Shown: piece by piece, positions 51,175 to 61,851 of the stretch
How positions within the stretch are numbered: position 1 is the first letter of the stretch
Layout: each line of letters opens with the position of its first letter
Origin: JABWBD01 sp040768665
GTDB lineage: Bacteria > Planctomycetota > Planctomycetia > Pirellulales > Thermoguttaceae
DNA length: 64,000 nucleotides
NCBI GenBank assembly: GCA_040768665.1
Contig: JAXGMN010000020.1
Coordinates: 62,001 to 126,000 of the forward strand
Reading direction: 5' to 3'
Program-made: the position numbers and the translations under genes
Notes under the pieces: generated by a model
Seen by the model: only the letters and a program-made list of their open reading frames with translations
Database searches by the model: none
Told to the model about the DNA's origin: nothing

Positions 51175-54100
51175 ATGCATTGGTTCGCCGGCTTTCGCCG
51201 CTGCTTGCGTCAAAATGTCCGCGGTGCCCGCGACGACGATGCTGTGTCCCTTTCGGTCACCACGCTGGAATCGCGACGCGTCCTATCCGCAAGTGCGGTC
51301 ACCGCCAATCTGGACGCAGCAATCGGCGATGCCGGGGAAGCGGGTTCAGGCGAAACGCTCATCACGGCCGACAGTGCCGTTCCGGTTTTCGAAATCATGC
51401 CCGCCAGTCTGGAGGGGTGGCGACAGGAAGACTATCAAACAGGCTCGGGAGATTGGAGAGTCGATCCCACCACGGGTACGGTGGTAACCCAGGTGTACAA
51501 CGGTCAGCCGACCGTCTTCTACAGCGACTTTCCCGTGACGGCGGATCCGTTCGAGGTGACGATCAAGGTCACGACGACGAGCGACGATGACTTCATCGGC
51601 TTTGTGCTGGGTTTTGAACCCGGCGATTTCTCCAGTGCAAACGCCGACTACCTGGTCATTGACTGGCGTCAGGCCAACGGGACAGGAGGCGGCGCGCGGG
51701 GGCTCAAAGGACTAGCAGTTTCGCGTGTTACCGGGCGTCCCGATACGCAATGGGACTTCTGGGGCCACCAGGATGGCGTCACCGAGCTGGCTCGGGCGAC
51801 AACCTTGGGCAGTGAGGGTTGGGTAGACAACGTCGAGTACCGTTTTACTTGCCAGTACAGTGCCGATCGGCTGCTGATCTACGTCAACGGCCAACTCGAG
51901 TTCGACATCGCCGCACCGGCGAATGATCCGTTCCCCGGCGGCCGGCTGGGATTCTACAACTATTCTCAACCTGATACCGCGTACAGCGCGACCCGTGGCC
52001 ACTACCTCGATGGCGAAGAGGGCTCGGCGGTCGCGTTAACTCGAAATTTTACCTACGCGGGTAGCGGCGATGATCTTTCCGCGTCGATCGACTGGGGCGA
52101 CGGAACCAGCAGCCCGGGCACGATCGATTCTGCCAACGGCGCCGGCACCCTTTCGGGCATACACACCTACGCCGACAACGGTCAATACTCGATCCGTTAC
52201 ACTCTTGAAGCCAACGACTCCGGTCGCGCAACGGGATGGACGACGGCCAATATCGTCAATGTCGCTCCCGCGCTGACGGTGGTTGGCAACCAGGCGACCA
52301 GCGAAGGGGCCGTGCTGAGCAACGTGAACCTGGGGACGTTTACGGACCCGGGCTTCGACCGTTCGCCTACGCGTGAGACGTTCACCTACACGATCGACTG
52401 GGGCGACGGCACGGCGGCCGACGCGGGCGCGGCGACGATCGACACGGTGGGCTCCGTGGGAGTACCAACGGCCGGTTCCTTCGACGGCGCACGTCTATGC
52501 CGACAACGGCGTGTATACGGTAACGGTGACGGTGACCGACGACGACGGGGGCACGGCCAGCGGGACGTTCGAGGTGACGGTGGCCAATGTGTCGCCCACG
52601 CTGACGGTGGTTGGGAACCGGGCTACGAGCGAAGGTGCGGTGCTGAGCATCGTGAACCTGGGGACGTTTACGGACCCGGGCTTCGGCCGCTCGTCCACTC
52701 AGGAGACGTTCACCTACACGATCGACTGGGGCGACGGCACGACAGCCGACGCGGGCGAGGCGGCCATCGACACGTCGGGCTCGGCGGGAGTGCTAACAGC
52801 CGGTTCCTTCGACGGCGCGCGTCTATGCCGACAACGGCGTCTATACGGTAACGGTGACGGTCACCGACGACGACGGCGGCACGGCGAGCGGGACGTTCGA
52901 GGTGACGGTGGCCAATGTCGCTCCCGCGCCGACGGTTGTCGGCAACCAGGCGACCAGCGAAGGGGCGGCTGAGCAACGTGAACCTGGGGACGTTTACGGA
53001 CCCGGGCTTCGGCGCTCGCCCAGTCGAGACCTTCAGCTACACGATCGACTGGGGCGACGGCACGGCGGCCGACGCGGGTGACGCGACAATCGACACGGCG
53101 GGCTCGGCTGGAGTGGCGACGGCTGGATCGCTGGACGGGTCGCATGTCTATGCCGACAACGGCGTCTATACGGTAACGGTGACGGTCACCGACGACGACG
53201 GCGGCACGGCGAGCGAGACGTTCGAGGTGACGGTGGCCAATGTCGCTCCCACGCTGACGGTGGTTGGCAACCAGGCGACCAGCGAAGGGGCGGCGGCGGA
53301 GCAACGTGAACCTGGGGACGTTTACGGACCCGGGCTTCGACCGTTCGCCCACTCAGGAGACGTTCACCTACACGATCGACTGGGGCGACGGCACGATGGC
53401 CGACGCGGGCGCGGCGGCGATCGACACGGTTGGCTCGGCGGGCGTGGCGACGGCTGGATCGCTGGACGGGTCGCATGTCTATGCCGACAACGGCGTCTAT
53501 ACGGTAACGGTGACGGTGACCGACGACGACGGGGGCACGGCCAGCGGGACGTTCGAGGTGACAGTGGCCAACGTGGCGCCCGCGCTGACGGTGGTTGGAA
53601 ACCAGGCGACCAGCGAAGGGGCAGTGCTGAGCATCGTGAACCTGGGGACGTTTACGGACCCGGGCTTCGACCGTTCGCCTACGCGTGAGACGTTCAGCTA
53701 CACGATCGACTGGGGCGACGGCACGACGGCCGACTCGGGCGCGGCGGCGATCGACACGGCGGGCTCGGCGGGAGTGCCGACGGCCGGTTCCTTCGACGGC
53801 GCGCACGTCTATGCCGACAACGGCGTCTATACGGTAACGGTGACGGTCACCGACGACGACGGGGGCACGGCGAGCAGGACGTTCGAGGTGACGGTGGCCA
53901 ACGTGTCGCCCGCGCTGACGGTGGACCATATCGAGGTCAGCGAGACGGGAATCGTGACCGTACATGGAGACTTCTTCGATCCGGGCTTCGACAACCCTTC
54001 GAACACCCAGGAAGGCCTTGAGGGGAGCCGCGAGACATTCACTGTGGTGGTCGACTGGGGCGATGGTACGATGGACGCCATCCCGTTGAGCGGGCCGGGA

Positions 54101-55066
54101 ACGGTCTCATTCTCGGCATCGCACCGATATCTCGCACGCCCGGCTTCGGCGAATGCCACTTCCGTTTTCGGCATCCTGGTGAGCGTCATCGACGACGACG
54201 GCGGCAGCCATTCAGCACTGACCTATGCCGAGATGCCCGAAGAGTTTGTGCAGATCGATACGACGCCCCAAGTGCCGATCAGTACGACGCCGCAGGTGCC
54301 GCCGCTCTACTTCCCCCGGCGGCCACGCTTCGATACCAGTTTGTTTGAAAGGCCGACCGCTGAATTGCTGCTGTCTTCGGCCGATCTGGAGACGGTTCGG
54401 CCCGATTCGGTGGCAGCCTCTGACAACTACGTGGTACTGCGCGTGGTGCGGCCCGGCGGCGTGGAGGGTCCGGACTATCGCTTGCCGGATAATGCACTGG
54501 CCATCCTTCCAGCCCTGCTGAGCCGGGTGCCCGACAACCACTATCGCATCTATGAGATCCATAGCGATGGGCTGGAACGCCTCGTCCGTGACGTCTTCGT
54601 CCGCCAAGGGCGTGTGGTGGACCACAGCGACGCTGCGGAAGGAATTGACGAACGTCCTCCGCAATCGCACACCATCGAACCGTCCGAGAATGTCTTTGGC
54701 GACCCTGATCAGGTACAAGTCGAGTCGGCACACCGAGCGTGGGAGGAGTGGGAACATGCCCAGTCGCAACCGGTCGGGGACGCGGAGGATTCCACGGTAG
54801 ATTCTTCTTCCGGCGAACGATTGCCCGAGACGACCAGCGCGCCGATACCGGCGCCCGCGTCCGTCACAATTCCGGACGCCGCGGCTCCGGACCCCGGATC
54901 CGCGCCTTATCTCGGCGCGCCCATTTCCGCTGCCGGCAGCGCTGTGTTGGCGTTCCGGCTACGTGCCGGCTGGAACCAGCAAATCGATCGCCTCCTGGAG
55001 CAATTCTCGAGAAGCTGCAATCGACAGGCAGGACGCTTTGCACGACGTCCATTCAAGAGAGGTTGA
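51175..55066 (+). pseudogene. LEPR-like PKD-repeat surface protein with four frame changes
   Basis: N-terminus TTLESRRVLSASAV resembles the planctomycete LEPR-xLL motif. Residues about 75-270 look like a thrombospondin C-terminal domain (DDFIGFVLGFEPGDF, ADYLVIDWRQANGTG, GRLGFYNYSQPD). Five PKD-type units of about 328 bp follow (TYTIDWGDGT, HVYADNGVYTVTVTVTDDDG), then another PKD-like domain, a linker with PTAELLLSSADLE, and a C-terminal hydrophobic stretch plus basic tail (LLEQFSRSCNRQAGRFARRP). The frame changes near 52490, 52815, 52965 and 53290; by comparison of units these are -2, -2, -2 and +1, all the same shift. The stop is at 55066. It is either inactivated or affected by consensus errors in near-identical repeats. 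Confidence 0.75.
52272..53920 (+). repeat. Five tandem PKD-domain coding repeats
   Basis: Units begin with variants of CTGACGGTGGTTGGCAACCA at about 52272, 52600, 52928, 53251 and 53581, spacing near 328 bp. They are highly similar in DNA, so the array is prone to slippage, unequal recombination and assembly collapse. Confidence 0.85.
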
Positions 55067-55111
55067 AAGTCACACCAAAGCCACCGTTGACCGATCAAGA
55101 TCACCCATCTC

Positions 55112-58100
55112 ATGCGAACCTGTCTAGCGTGCCACGCGCAACTGAACAACACGGCGATCCGCGCCGGCATTTGCCCCGCGTGTGGTATGCCGATCGGCCA
55201 GAGCGCCAATACGTCGCCGTCGAACCTCTACTCGGGGACCGTCGATCTTGAAAGCCTGGACTTCGCAGACGATGTCGGCCTGAAGGACGCTACAAGTACC
55301 GTAGACTTATCTTCGCAGGGCGATGCACCGGCGGGCGGCATCGCGGGCGATTTGAAAACCCACGAGACCATTGATCTGCCGCCGGAGTCCCCGGACGTCA
55401 AACATCCGGTGGCAGCCGGCGAACCCGCCGGGGAGGGCCGGCGTGCAGAGGGCGGTGCCGCAGTCGGCGCAGACAGCGGCGGGACAGTGGAACTGTCGCC
55501 GGCGGATTCCGGCCGCCTTCTCAAGGGTGTGACCCAGGCCGAGTCGCATCGCATCTGGGACGTCTGGGGCAACAATCTTGCGGAAGGCAGCCGGCCCCAG
55601 GCCACCCTCAAGATCGACCCTACCACGACTCTCGGCGAGGGAACCGTGGTGATCAAATCGCGGAACGTGGCGGCCTCGCACGATGCTCCCTCCGTTGGAA
55701 TGGCCGACTACGAATTACTCAATGAGATCGGGCAGGGAGGGATGGGCGTCGTCTATGCGGCTCGGCAGGCATCGTTCAATCGCCGGGTGGCCATCAAGAT
55801 GCTGCGCCCCGGTGTCCAAGGCAAGAGCAAACAGCACGAGTTCGTCTCCGAGGCTGTCACCACCGGCGACCTGGACCATCCCAACATCGTGCCGGTGTAC
55901 GATTTGGGAACCAACGCCGACGGCGCGTTGTTCTACGCGATGAAATGCGTCCAGGGAACGCCCTGGGACGACGCCCTGCCCACGAAGTCGCGGGCGGAGA
56001 ACCTGGCGATCCTCATGAAAGTGGCGGACGCGATCGCCTTCGCCCATTCCAAAGGCATCGTTCATCGCGATCTGAAGCCGGAAAACATCATGCTCGGCAG
56101 TTTCGGCGAAGTTCTCGTGATGGATTGGGGACTTGCCGTGCGGTTCACCGTCGAACCGGGCGGCGAAATCCGCTCGGCGAAAACCACTATGGGAGGCACA
56201 CCGGCGTACATGGCGCCGGAGCTGGTGCTCGGCCCGATGGAGAGGATCGGGCCCGCCGCCGACGTCTACCTCCTCGGCGCCATCCTCTTCGAAATCGTGA
56301 CTGGCAAGACGCCCCATTCGGGCAAGTCGGCGATCGAGTGCCTTCACGCCGCGGCGAAAAATGTCATCGAACCGACCGATCGGTCGGACGAACTGCTGGA
56401 CATCGCCCTGAAGGCGATGCAAACCGAGCCGAAAGACCGGTACGGTAGCGTTACCGCCTTTCAGAAGGCCGTCCAGGAGTATCAATCCCATTCCGAAAGT
56501 ATCGCGCTGCTCGATCACGCCCGGCAGCAACTCGTCCTGGCCAACCAGACCAACGACTACCAGGACTACGCCCGCGCGCTGTTCGGATGCCAGGAAGCGT
56601 TGGCGCTCTGGGCCGGCAATCACTCAGCCCAAGAGGAGATTTCCAAGGCGAAGATCGCGTACGCCAACTGCGCCAAGGTCCGCGAGGATTACGATCTGGC
56701 GGCCTCCTTGCTCGATGCCGACGATCCGGCACATGGCGACCTGCTGCGCGAAGTGCAGGAAGGCAAGCGCGAACGCGAGGCGCGGTCCCGCCGGCTGAGA
56801 AACGCCAAGCGTATCGCCCTGGCCCTCATCGCGGTCGTTCTCACCGTGGTCACAACGGCCTATTTCGAGATTCGCAAGCAGCGCGACCGCGCGGAACAGT
56901 CGCGGCAACGAGCGGAGGTTGCGCGTGCCGATGAAGCGGTCGCCCGCCAGGCTGCCGAGGAGGCCGAAGCGGACGCCATCAAGTCGCGCGACATCGCCGA
57001 AGAGCGTCGAATCGCCGAACAGCAGGCGCGGCGCAACGAGGAGCAAGCCCGAAAGAAGGAAGAGCAAGCCCGAAAGGAGGAAGAAGAGGCCCGAAAAAGG
57101 GCGGAGGCGGCCCAGCGAGCGGAACAGTACGAAGCCTATGTCGCCCGCATCGGACTGGCCGCCGCCAAGATCGAGGACAATGCCTTCTCCGACGCCGAGC
57201 GATTGCTGGCTGACTGCCGTGAGAGTGAGTTCCGCCATTGGGAATGGGGCCGACTCTGGTATCTCTGCCAACAGAGCGTCGAAACGATCCGGGCGGAGGG
57301 CCCGATCGAGTCGGTCGCCTACAGCCCCGACGGGCGCCGCGCCCTGCTGGGAAGCTGGGACGGACTGGTTCGCATTGCCACGCTCGCGGGCCAGTCGCCG
57401 CCGCTGGCAATCTCTCACGGCGGATTCGTCCACGCCGTGGCATTCTCCCATTCCGGGTTGGTCGTCGCCTCGGGCGGAAATGATTGCCGGGTCCGCGTCT
57501 GGAACGCCGCAACCGGAGACCCGATTGCCACCATGGAAGGCCACGGCGACGCGGTGGTCAGCTTGGCCTTCTCGCCCGACGATCGATGGATCCTCAGTGG
57601 TTCTTACGACGGCACGGCGAGAATCTGGGACGCCGCCACGGGAGACGAGTTCGCTGTGCTTGAAGGACACAGTTGGTGGGTCTGGCAGGTCGCCTTCTCA
57701 CCCGACGCGTCCCGCATCATCACCGCCAGCCAGGACGGCCGCGTAATGGTCTGGTCGGTGGCCGATCGGGCCGGAAAGCCGCAGTGCGAACCGCAGACCG
57801 AATTCAGCGGCCATGGCGGCCCCGTTTGTTCGGCCGCCTTCTCGCCCGATGGGACGCAAGTTGTATCGGGGGGCTACGATGGACGCGTAATGACCTGGAA
57901 TCCGGCCGATGTTAAGCCGGTCGACCTCGCTGCTCGGATCGCCGGCATGCCCGAGGCCGACCCGCCCCATCGGACGCTCTGGGGCCACACCGCCTCCGCC
58001 AGTTGCGTCGCCTACTCGCCCGACGGCAGTCTGATCGCCAGCGCCGGCCACGACAATGTCGTGAACATCTGGGACTCGCAGTCCGGGACGCTGATCAAGA

Positions 58101-60046
58101 CCCTCCGCGGACACGGTGGGCGGGTTCGTTCCTGCACCTTCTCTCCCGACGGGCTCTTTGTGCTTTCCGGCAGCCACGACGGCCGTGCGATGGTCTGGTC
58201 GCTCGAGGGATATCGCGAGGTGCGGGTTCTTAAGGGGCGAGTGCTGGAGGGCCATACCGACACCGTTCTCTCCGCGCGGTTCTCCTCGTCCGGCGACCAG
58301 GTGGTCACCGCGAGCCGCGACCGTACGGCGAGAATCTGGGACGCCAGCCGCCCAGAGATGCTTCGCGAACTCAGCGAAGGCCACGAGTTTCTCGCGTCCT
58401 CCGCCGTCTTCTTTGCGGACGGCCGGCGAATGTTGACCGCGGCAAGCGACAATACCGTGCGTCTCTGGGATGTGGCCGCCGGTACTGAACTGCTCTGCCT
58501 GGAAGGCACGGGGCGGGATGGGGCCTTGGCCCTCTCGCACAACGAGCAGTGGATTCTGGCCGGTTCCACGGATGGCTCGGCCACGTTGTTCGATCTCGGC
58601 GGACAGTTGCTCCAGCGGTTATCGCCCGGCGGGGCGTCGGGGGCCGTCACGGCCGTCGGCTTCGGCCCCGACGACAACCTTCTCCTGATCGGCGATTCCC
58701 ACGGCCGCTGCCAGTTCTGGGCGAGAACAAGTGAGAACGGTCCTTGGACAAAGCGTTTCCAGCGGCACAATCACAGCCGGCGGATCGTGGCAACGGCGTT
58801 CCTGCCCGACGGCCGGAAAGCCCTCACGGCCAGCCTCGACAACACGGTCGCCCAATGGGATCTGGATACGGGCGAGGAGTTGACGAAAGAGGTTCTCAAG
58901 CATCCGGGCGGGGTTACCTCCCTGGCGCTGATGCCCGACGGGAAGCAGGCGCTGACAACCTGTGATGACGGGCGACTCCGGCTTTGGGATCTCGGCAACG
59001 CCGCCGTAGTGAGCGAGATGACTGCCGGAGACAACGCCCTGCAACACGTCGCCGTCTCGCGCGACGGCGGCCGGGCGCTGACGACCAATGCGGTCGACCG
59101 GCTCGTGCGGCTCTGGGATCTCGGCCGAGGGCGGGAGATCCCTCACCCCAAGCGGCCGGGCACGGCGATGCTCGATTTCTCGATCCTCGGCGGCCTGGTT
59201 TGGACGGCCGTTTTCACGCCCGACGGCACGCGAATTCTTTCCGTAGGCGGCAACGACGCCCGTATCTGGGAAATCGGCTCGGATCGGGAGCTGATGAGTT
59301 TCAGCCCCCACGGCGCCGTCGCCTGGGCCGAATTCTCGCCCGACGGACAGCTCGTCGTCACGGCCAGTTGGGATAACTCGGCCAAGATCTGGGATGCCAA
59401 TACCGGCCGGCCCTTGCGCAAGCTGTCGGGCGGACATGCACGCTACGTGAACAGCGCCGTCTTCTCGCCCGACGGCAATACGGTGCTGACCGCCGGCGAT
59501 GACCGCACCGCCCGATTCTGGGACGCCCAGTCCGGGCAGCTTATGTCCCAATCGCTGGTCGGGCATACCGACCGGATTCGCCGGGCAGTCTTTTCCCACA
59601 CGGGGCGGAGGGTGCTTACGGTTTCCGACGACAAGACGGCCCGCATCTGGGATGCCGATTCGAGCCGGATCGTTCATGTCCTCTCGGGCCACGAGTGGGC
59701 CGTGCTCGACGGCGCCTTTTCGCACGACGGCCGGTTCGTCGTGACCGGCAGCGAGGACAACCGCGCGCGCCTCTGGGATGCCGAGACCGGCGAGCCGATA
59801 CGTACATTCGAAGGCCACGCTGCCGCGGTCACCTCGGTCGCCCTTTCGCCGGACGGCCGGCGGCTCCTTACCGGCAGCCGCGACCACACCGCGAAACTCT
59901 GGGACTCCCAGACCGGCAAGGAAATCCTCAGCCTCCGCGGGCACGACCAGGAGGTCACCAGCGTGAGCTTCTCCCCGTCGGGCCGCCACGCCCTCACTTC
60001 GAGCCGTGATGGAACCGCGATCATCTACCTGACGGCCGATTGGTAA
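55112..60046 (+). CDS. Giant membrane Ser/Thr protein kinase with WD40 repeats
   Basis: 1644 residues. A zinc-ribbon start (Cys4, Cys7, Cys21, Cys24) precedes a low-complexity stretch with TVDL/TIDL repeats. The kinase domain (about 200-460) has IGQGGMGVVYAAR, Lys in VAIKML, HRDLKPEN near 317, DWG in place of DFG, and PAYMAPEL. A single TM (about 567-587, ALIAVVLTVVTTAYF) is followed by a Glu/Arg/Ala coiled coil to about 675 and then roughly fourteen or more WD40 blades (VAFSPDG..., ...RIWDA) to the C-terminus. This is the planctomycete PknB-type kinase with external beta-propellers. It converges on an FHA/PP2C gene, a natural kinase/phosphatase pair. A 500-bp piece is duplicated at 29360-29860. 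Confidence 0.93.
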   Translation: MRTCLACHAQLNNTAIRAGICPACGMPIGQSANTSPSNLYSGTVDLESLDFADDVGLKDATSTVDLSSQGDAPAGGIAGDLKTHETIDLPPESPDVKHPVAAGEPAGEGRRAEGGAAVGADSGGTVELSPADSGRLLKGVTQAESHRIWDVWGNNLAEGSRPQATLKIDPTTTLGEGTVVIKSRNVAASHDAPSVGMADYELLNEIGQGGMGVVYAARQASFNRRVAIKMLRPGVQGKSKQHEFVSEAVTTGDLDHPNIVPVYDLGTNADGALFYAMKCVQGTPWDDALPTKSRAENLAILMKVADAIAFAHSKGIVHRDLKPENIMLGSFGEVLVMDWGLAVRFTVEPGGEIRSAKTTMGGTPAYMAPELVLGPMERIGPAADVYLLGAILFEIVTGKTPHSGKSAIECLHAAAKNVIEPTDRSDELLDIALKAMQTEPKDRYGSVTAFQKAVQEYQSHSESIALLDHARQQLVLANQTNDYQDYARALFGCQEALALWAGNHSAQEEISKAKIAYANCAKVREDYDLAASLLDADDPAHGDLLREVQEGKREREARSRRLRNAKRIALALIAVVLTVVTTAYFEIRKQRDRAEQSRQRAEVARADEAVARQAAEEAEADAIKSRDIAEERRIAEQQARRNEEQARKKEEQARKEEEEARKRAEAAQRAEQYEAYVARIGLAAAKIEDNAFSDAERLLADCRESEFRHWEWGRLWYLCQQSVETIRAEGPIESVAYSPDGRRALLGSWDGLVRIATLAGQSPPLAISHGGFVHAVAFSHSGLVVASGGNDCRVRVWNAATGDPIATMEGHGDAVVSLAFSPDDRWILSGSYDGTARIWDAATGDEFAVLEGHSWWVWQVAFSPDASRIITASQDGRVMVWSVADRAGKPQCEPQTEFSGHGGPVCSAAFSPDGTQVVSGGYDGRVMTWNPADVKPVDLAARIAGMPEADPPHRTLWGHTASASCVAYSPDGSLIASAGHDNVVNIWDSQSGTLIKTLRGHGGRVRSCTFSPDGLFVLSGSHDGRAMVWSLEGYREVRVLKGRVLEGHTDTVLSARFSSSGDQVVTASRDRTARIWDASRPEMLRELSEGHEFLASSAVFFADGRRMLTAASDNTVRLWDVAAGTELLCLEGTGRDGALALSHNEQWILAGSTDGSATLFDLGGQLLQRLSPGGASGAVTAVGFGPDDNLLLIGDSHGRCQFWARTSENGPWTKRFQRHNHSRRIVATAFLPDGRKALTASLDNTVAQWDLDTGEELTKEVLKHPGGVTSLALMPDGKQALTTCDDGRLRLWDLGNAAVVSEMTAGDNALQHVAVSRDGGRALTTNAVDRLVRLWDLGRGREIPHPKRPGTAMLDFSILGGLVWTAVFTPDGTRILSVGGNDARIWEIGSDRELMSFSPHGAVAWAEFSPDGQLVVTASWDNSAKIWDANTGRPLRKLSGGHARYVNSAVFSPDGNTVLTAGDDRTARFWDAQSGQLMSQSLVGHTDRIRRAVFSHTGRRVLTVSDDKTARIWDADSSRIVHVLSGHEWAVLDGAFSHDGRFVVTGSEDNRARLWDAETGEPIRTFEGHAAAVTSVALSPDGRRLLTGSRDHTAKLWDSQTGKEILSLRGHDQEVTSVSFSPSGRHALTSSRDGTAIIYLTADW

Positions 60047-60050
60047 ACAA

Positions 60051-60109
60051 GCCGCCGGGATTCGGGCAAAGGCCGACGGGATTCAAGACGCGCCCTTTGC
60101 CCCGGCGGC
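60051..60109. terminator. Bidirectional terminator-like hairpin
   Basis: GCCGCCGGG (60051-60059) pairs with CCCGGCGGC (60101-60109), and inside it GGGCAAAGG (60064-60072) pairs with CCTTTGCCC (60094-60102). It lies in the 101-bp gap between two convergent stops. There is no T-run, so it would act as a strong hairpin rather than a classic intrinsic terminator. Confidence 0.65.
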
Positions 60110-60147
60110 TCTGCCCTGCTCGCGAGACGCCGGGATCGATGAGAATT

Positions 60148-61851
60148 CTACGCAACGGGAGGATTGCGACCGAAGCTCATGATGGTAATGTCGTCGCTCT
60201 GTGGGTAACCTCGGGCGTGACGGCGAACATCTTCGAGCAGGAGTTTGCCGAGTTTCTCCGCCTCGGCCGGCCCGTTCTTCACAAGTTCCAGCACGCGTTC
60301 CGTCCCGTAGAGATCACCTTCCGCGTTCATGGCCTCCTCCACGCCGTCGGTGGTGATCACGACCATGTCGCCGGGATCCAGCTTGCGAGTCTCGGCCTCG
60401 AACGGATAGTCCTCCATCATCCCGATGGGCAGTCCCGCCAGCTCCTGGTCGAACCGCTCCATCGATCCGTTCGCCCGCCGAATGATCGGCGACGCGTGCC
60501 CCGCGTTCGACAGAACGACCTCGTGATTCCGGGTGTCCACGACGCAAAGGACGTATGTGACGAAGCGGCCCGCGAGTTTGCCATCGCACATGTGATCGTT
60601 GATAGCCCTCATGGCTTCGACGACGTCGTGGACATGGCGGACCGTGCTCTGCACGCAACTGGCCATGCGAGCCATGATCAGCGCGCCGGGCACACCTTTT
60701 CCGGAAACGTCGCCGAAGGACAAACCGATCTTGCCGTCCGGCAACTCGAAGCAATCGTACATGTCTCCCCCCACGGCCCGCGCCGCGTCGTAAGAGGCGT
60801 AGAACTGATAGCCTTCGACCTTGGGGAACTCCGTGGGCAGAAGCTCGCGCTGCACGTCTCTGGCGATTTCCAATTCGGCGTCCTGCTTCTGCTTGTCGGC
60901 GTAGGCTTGAACCAGCCTCGCGTTCTCGTAGGACAGAGCCGCTTGCCCGGCAACCGTCATGAGGATATCCAGGTCATTGCGGGTAAACTGCCCCCGCGGG
61001 TCCTGGGAGTCGATGCTGAGGATCCCGAGAACCTCCCCATCCAGGCCCAGCAGCGGCACGCACATCATGGAGCGGATTTTGAGATCGGCAATCGACTGGG
61101 TTCCGCTGAAGGCATCATCCATGCTGGCATCCGCCGAAAGGATGCCGGCTTTTTCCGACAACACCTTGCCAACGATGGTGCGGCTCAACCGCACGGTCGA
61201 ATCGTCATCCTCGCGGCGATGCCGCATGGCGCGGGGCACCATCTTGCCTGTTTGCGAGTCCTTCAGCAGGATACAGCCGCGATCGGCATACCTGAAGATG
61301 CTGAACAGGCTGTCGAGAATCTTGGGCAACAAAGCCGCCAGATCGAGCATGCCGGCCAGGGTGTTGCTGATCTCGAGAACCGCCTTGAGTTTGGCTTCGG
61401 GATTGACATCCAGGACACCGAACCGCCCCGCCCCGGCCATCTCGCCGGTGATGGTCGCCGTGCTTTCCTCATGGATGTCCACTTGCCCGGCATCCGGGCC
61501 CTCTTTGGCTTGGAGATCGACGCCCGTTGCCGGCGCCGGTCCGCCGGCCGCCGCCGGCGCATCGGCTGGATTGAGAAAGCGGGCATCAGCGCCGCCAAAC
61601 CGTATCTCGTCGTTATGATTCAGTTTGACGCGTCCATCGATTCGTTGCTGGTTCACGAAGGTTCCGTTGCGGCTGCCGAGATCCTCCAGGACAAACTCGC
61701 CGCCCTCCGAGTGAATGACGGCGTGTCGTCCGGACGCGGCGGGATGGTTGACCGAAATGGGGCAATCCGGAAGCCGGCCAATGAGGTTTTCCCCTGCCTT
61801 TAACTCGTAGTTTGTTTCCGTTCCTCCGCTCAAGACTACTATTGTCGCCAT
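60148..61851 (-). CDS. FHA - GAF - SpoIIE/PP2C phosphatase
   Basis: 567 residues from ATG at 61851 with GGAG seven bases upstream (an upstream in-frame ATG is at 61908). FHA domain (about 1-95): GRLPDCPISVNHPAASGRHA and DLGSRNGTFVNQQRI, which binds phosphothreonine. A linker leads to a GAF domain (about 160-320; LDLAALLPKILDSLFSIFRY, VPLLGLDGEVLGILSIDSQD). The C-terminal SpoIIE-type PP2C phosphatase (about 355-560) has GGDMYDCFELPDGKIGLSFG and DVSGKGVPGALIMA, with metal aspartates kept (ITTDGVEEAMN). It can dock on kinase-phosphorylated targets and dephosphorylate them; the convergent WD40 kinase is the obvious candidate. A 175-bp FHA piece is duplicated at 29185-29359. Confidence 0.93.
   Translation of the reverse strand: MATIVVLSGGTETNYELKAGENLIGRLPDCPISVNHPAASGRHAVIHSEGGEFVLEDLGSRNGTFVNQQRIDGRVKLNHNDEIRFGGADARFLNPADAPAAAGGPAPATGVDLQAKEGPDAGQVDIHEESTATITGEMAGAGRFGVLDVNPEAKLKAVLEISNTLAGMLDLAALLPKILDSLFSIFRYADRGCILLKDSQTGKMVPRAMRHRREDDDSTVRLSRTIVGKVLSEKAGILSADASMDDAFSGTQSIADLKIRSMMCVPLLGLDGEVLGILSIDSQDPRGQFTRNDLDILMTVAGQAALSYENARLVQAYADKQKQDAELEIARDVQRELLPTEFPKVEGYQFYASYDAARAVGGDMYDCFELPDGKIGLSFGDVSGKGVPGALIMARMASCVQSTVRHVHDVVEAMRAINDHMCDGKLAGRFVTYVLCVVDTRNHEVVLSNAGHASPIIRRANGSMERFDQELAGLPIGMMEDYPFEAETRKLDPGDMVVITTDGVEEAMNAEGDLYGTERVLELVKNGPAEAEKLGKLLLEDVRRHARGYPQSDDITIMSFGRNPPVA

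Noticed and set aside
52272..53920. CRISPR-like or integron-like repeat array
   Set aside because: Units are about 328 bp, in-frame PKD domains with conserved protein sequence, not short repeats with unique spacers.
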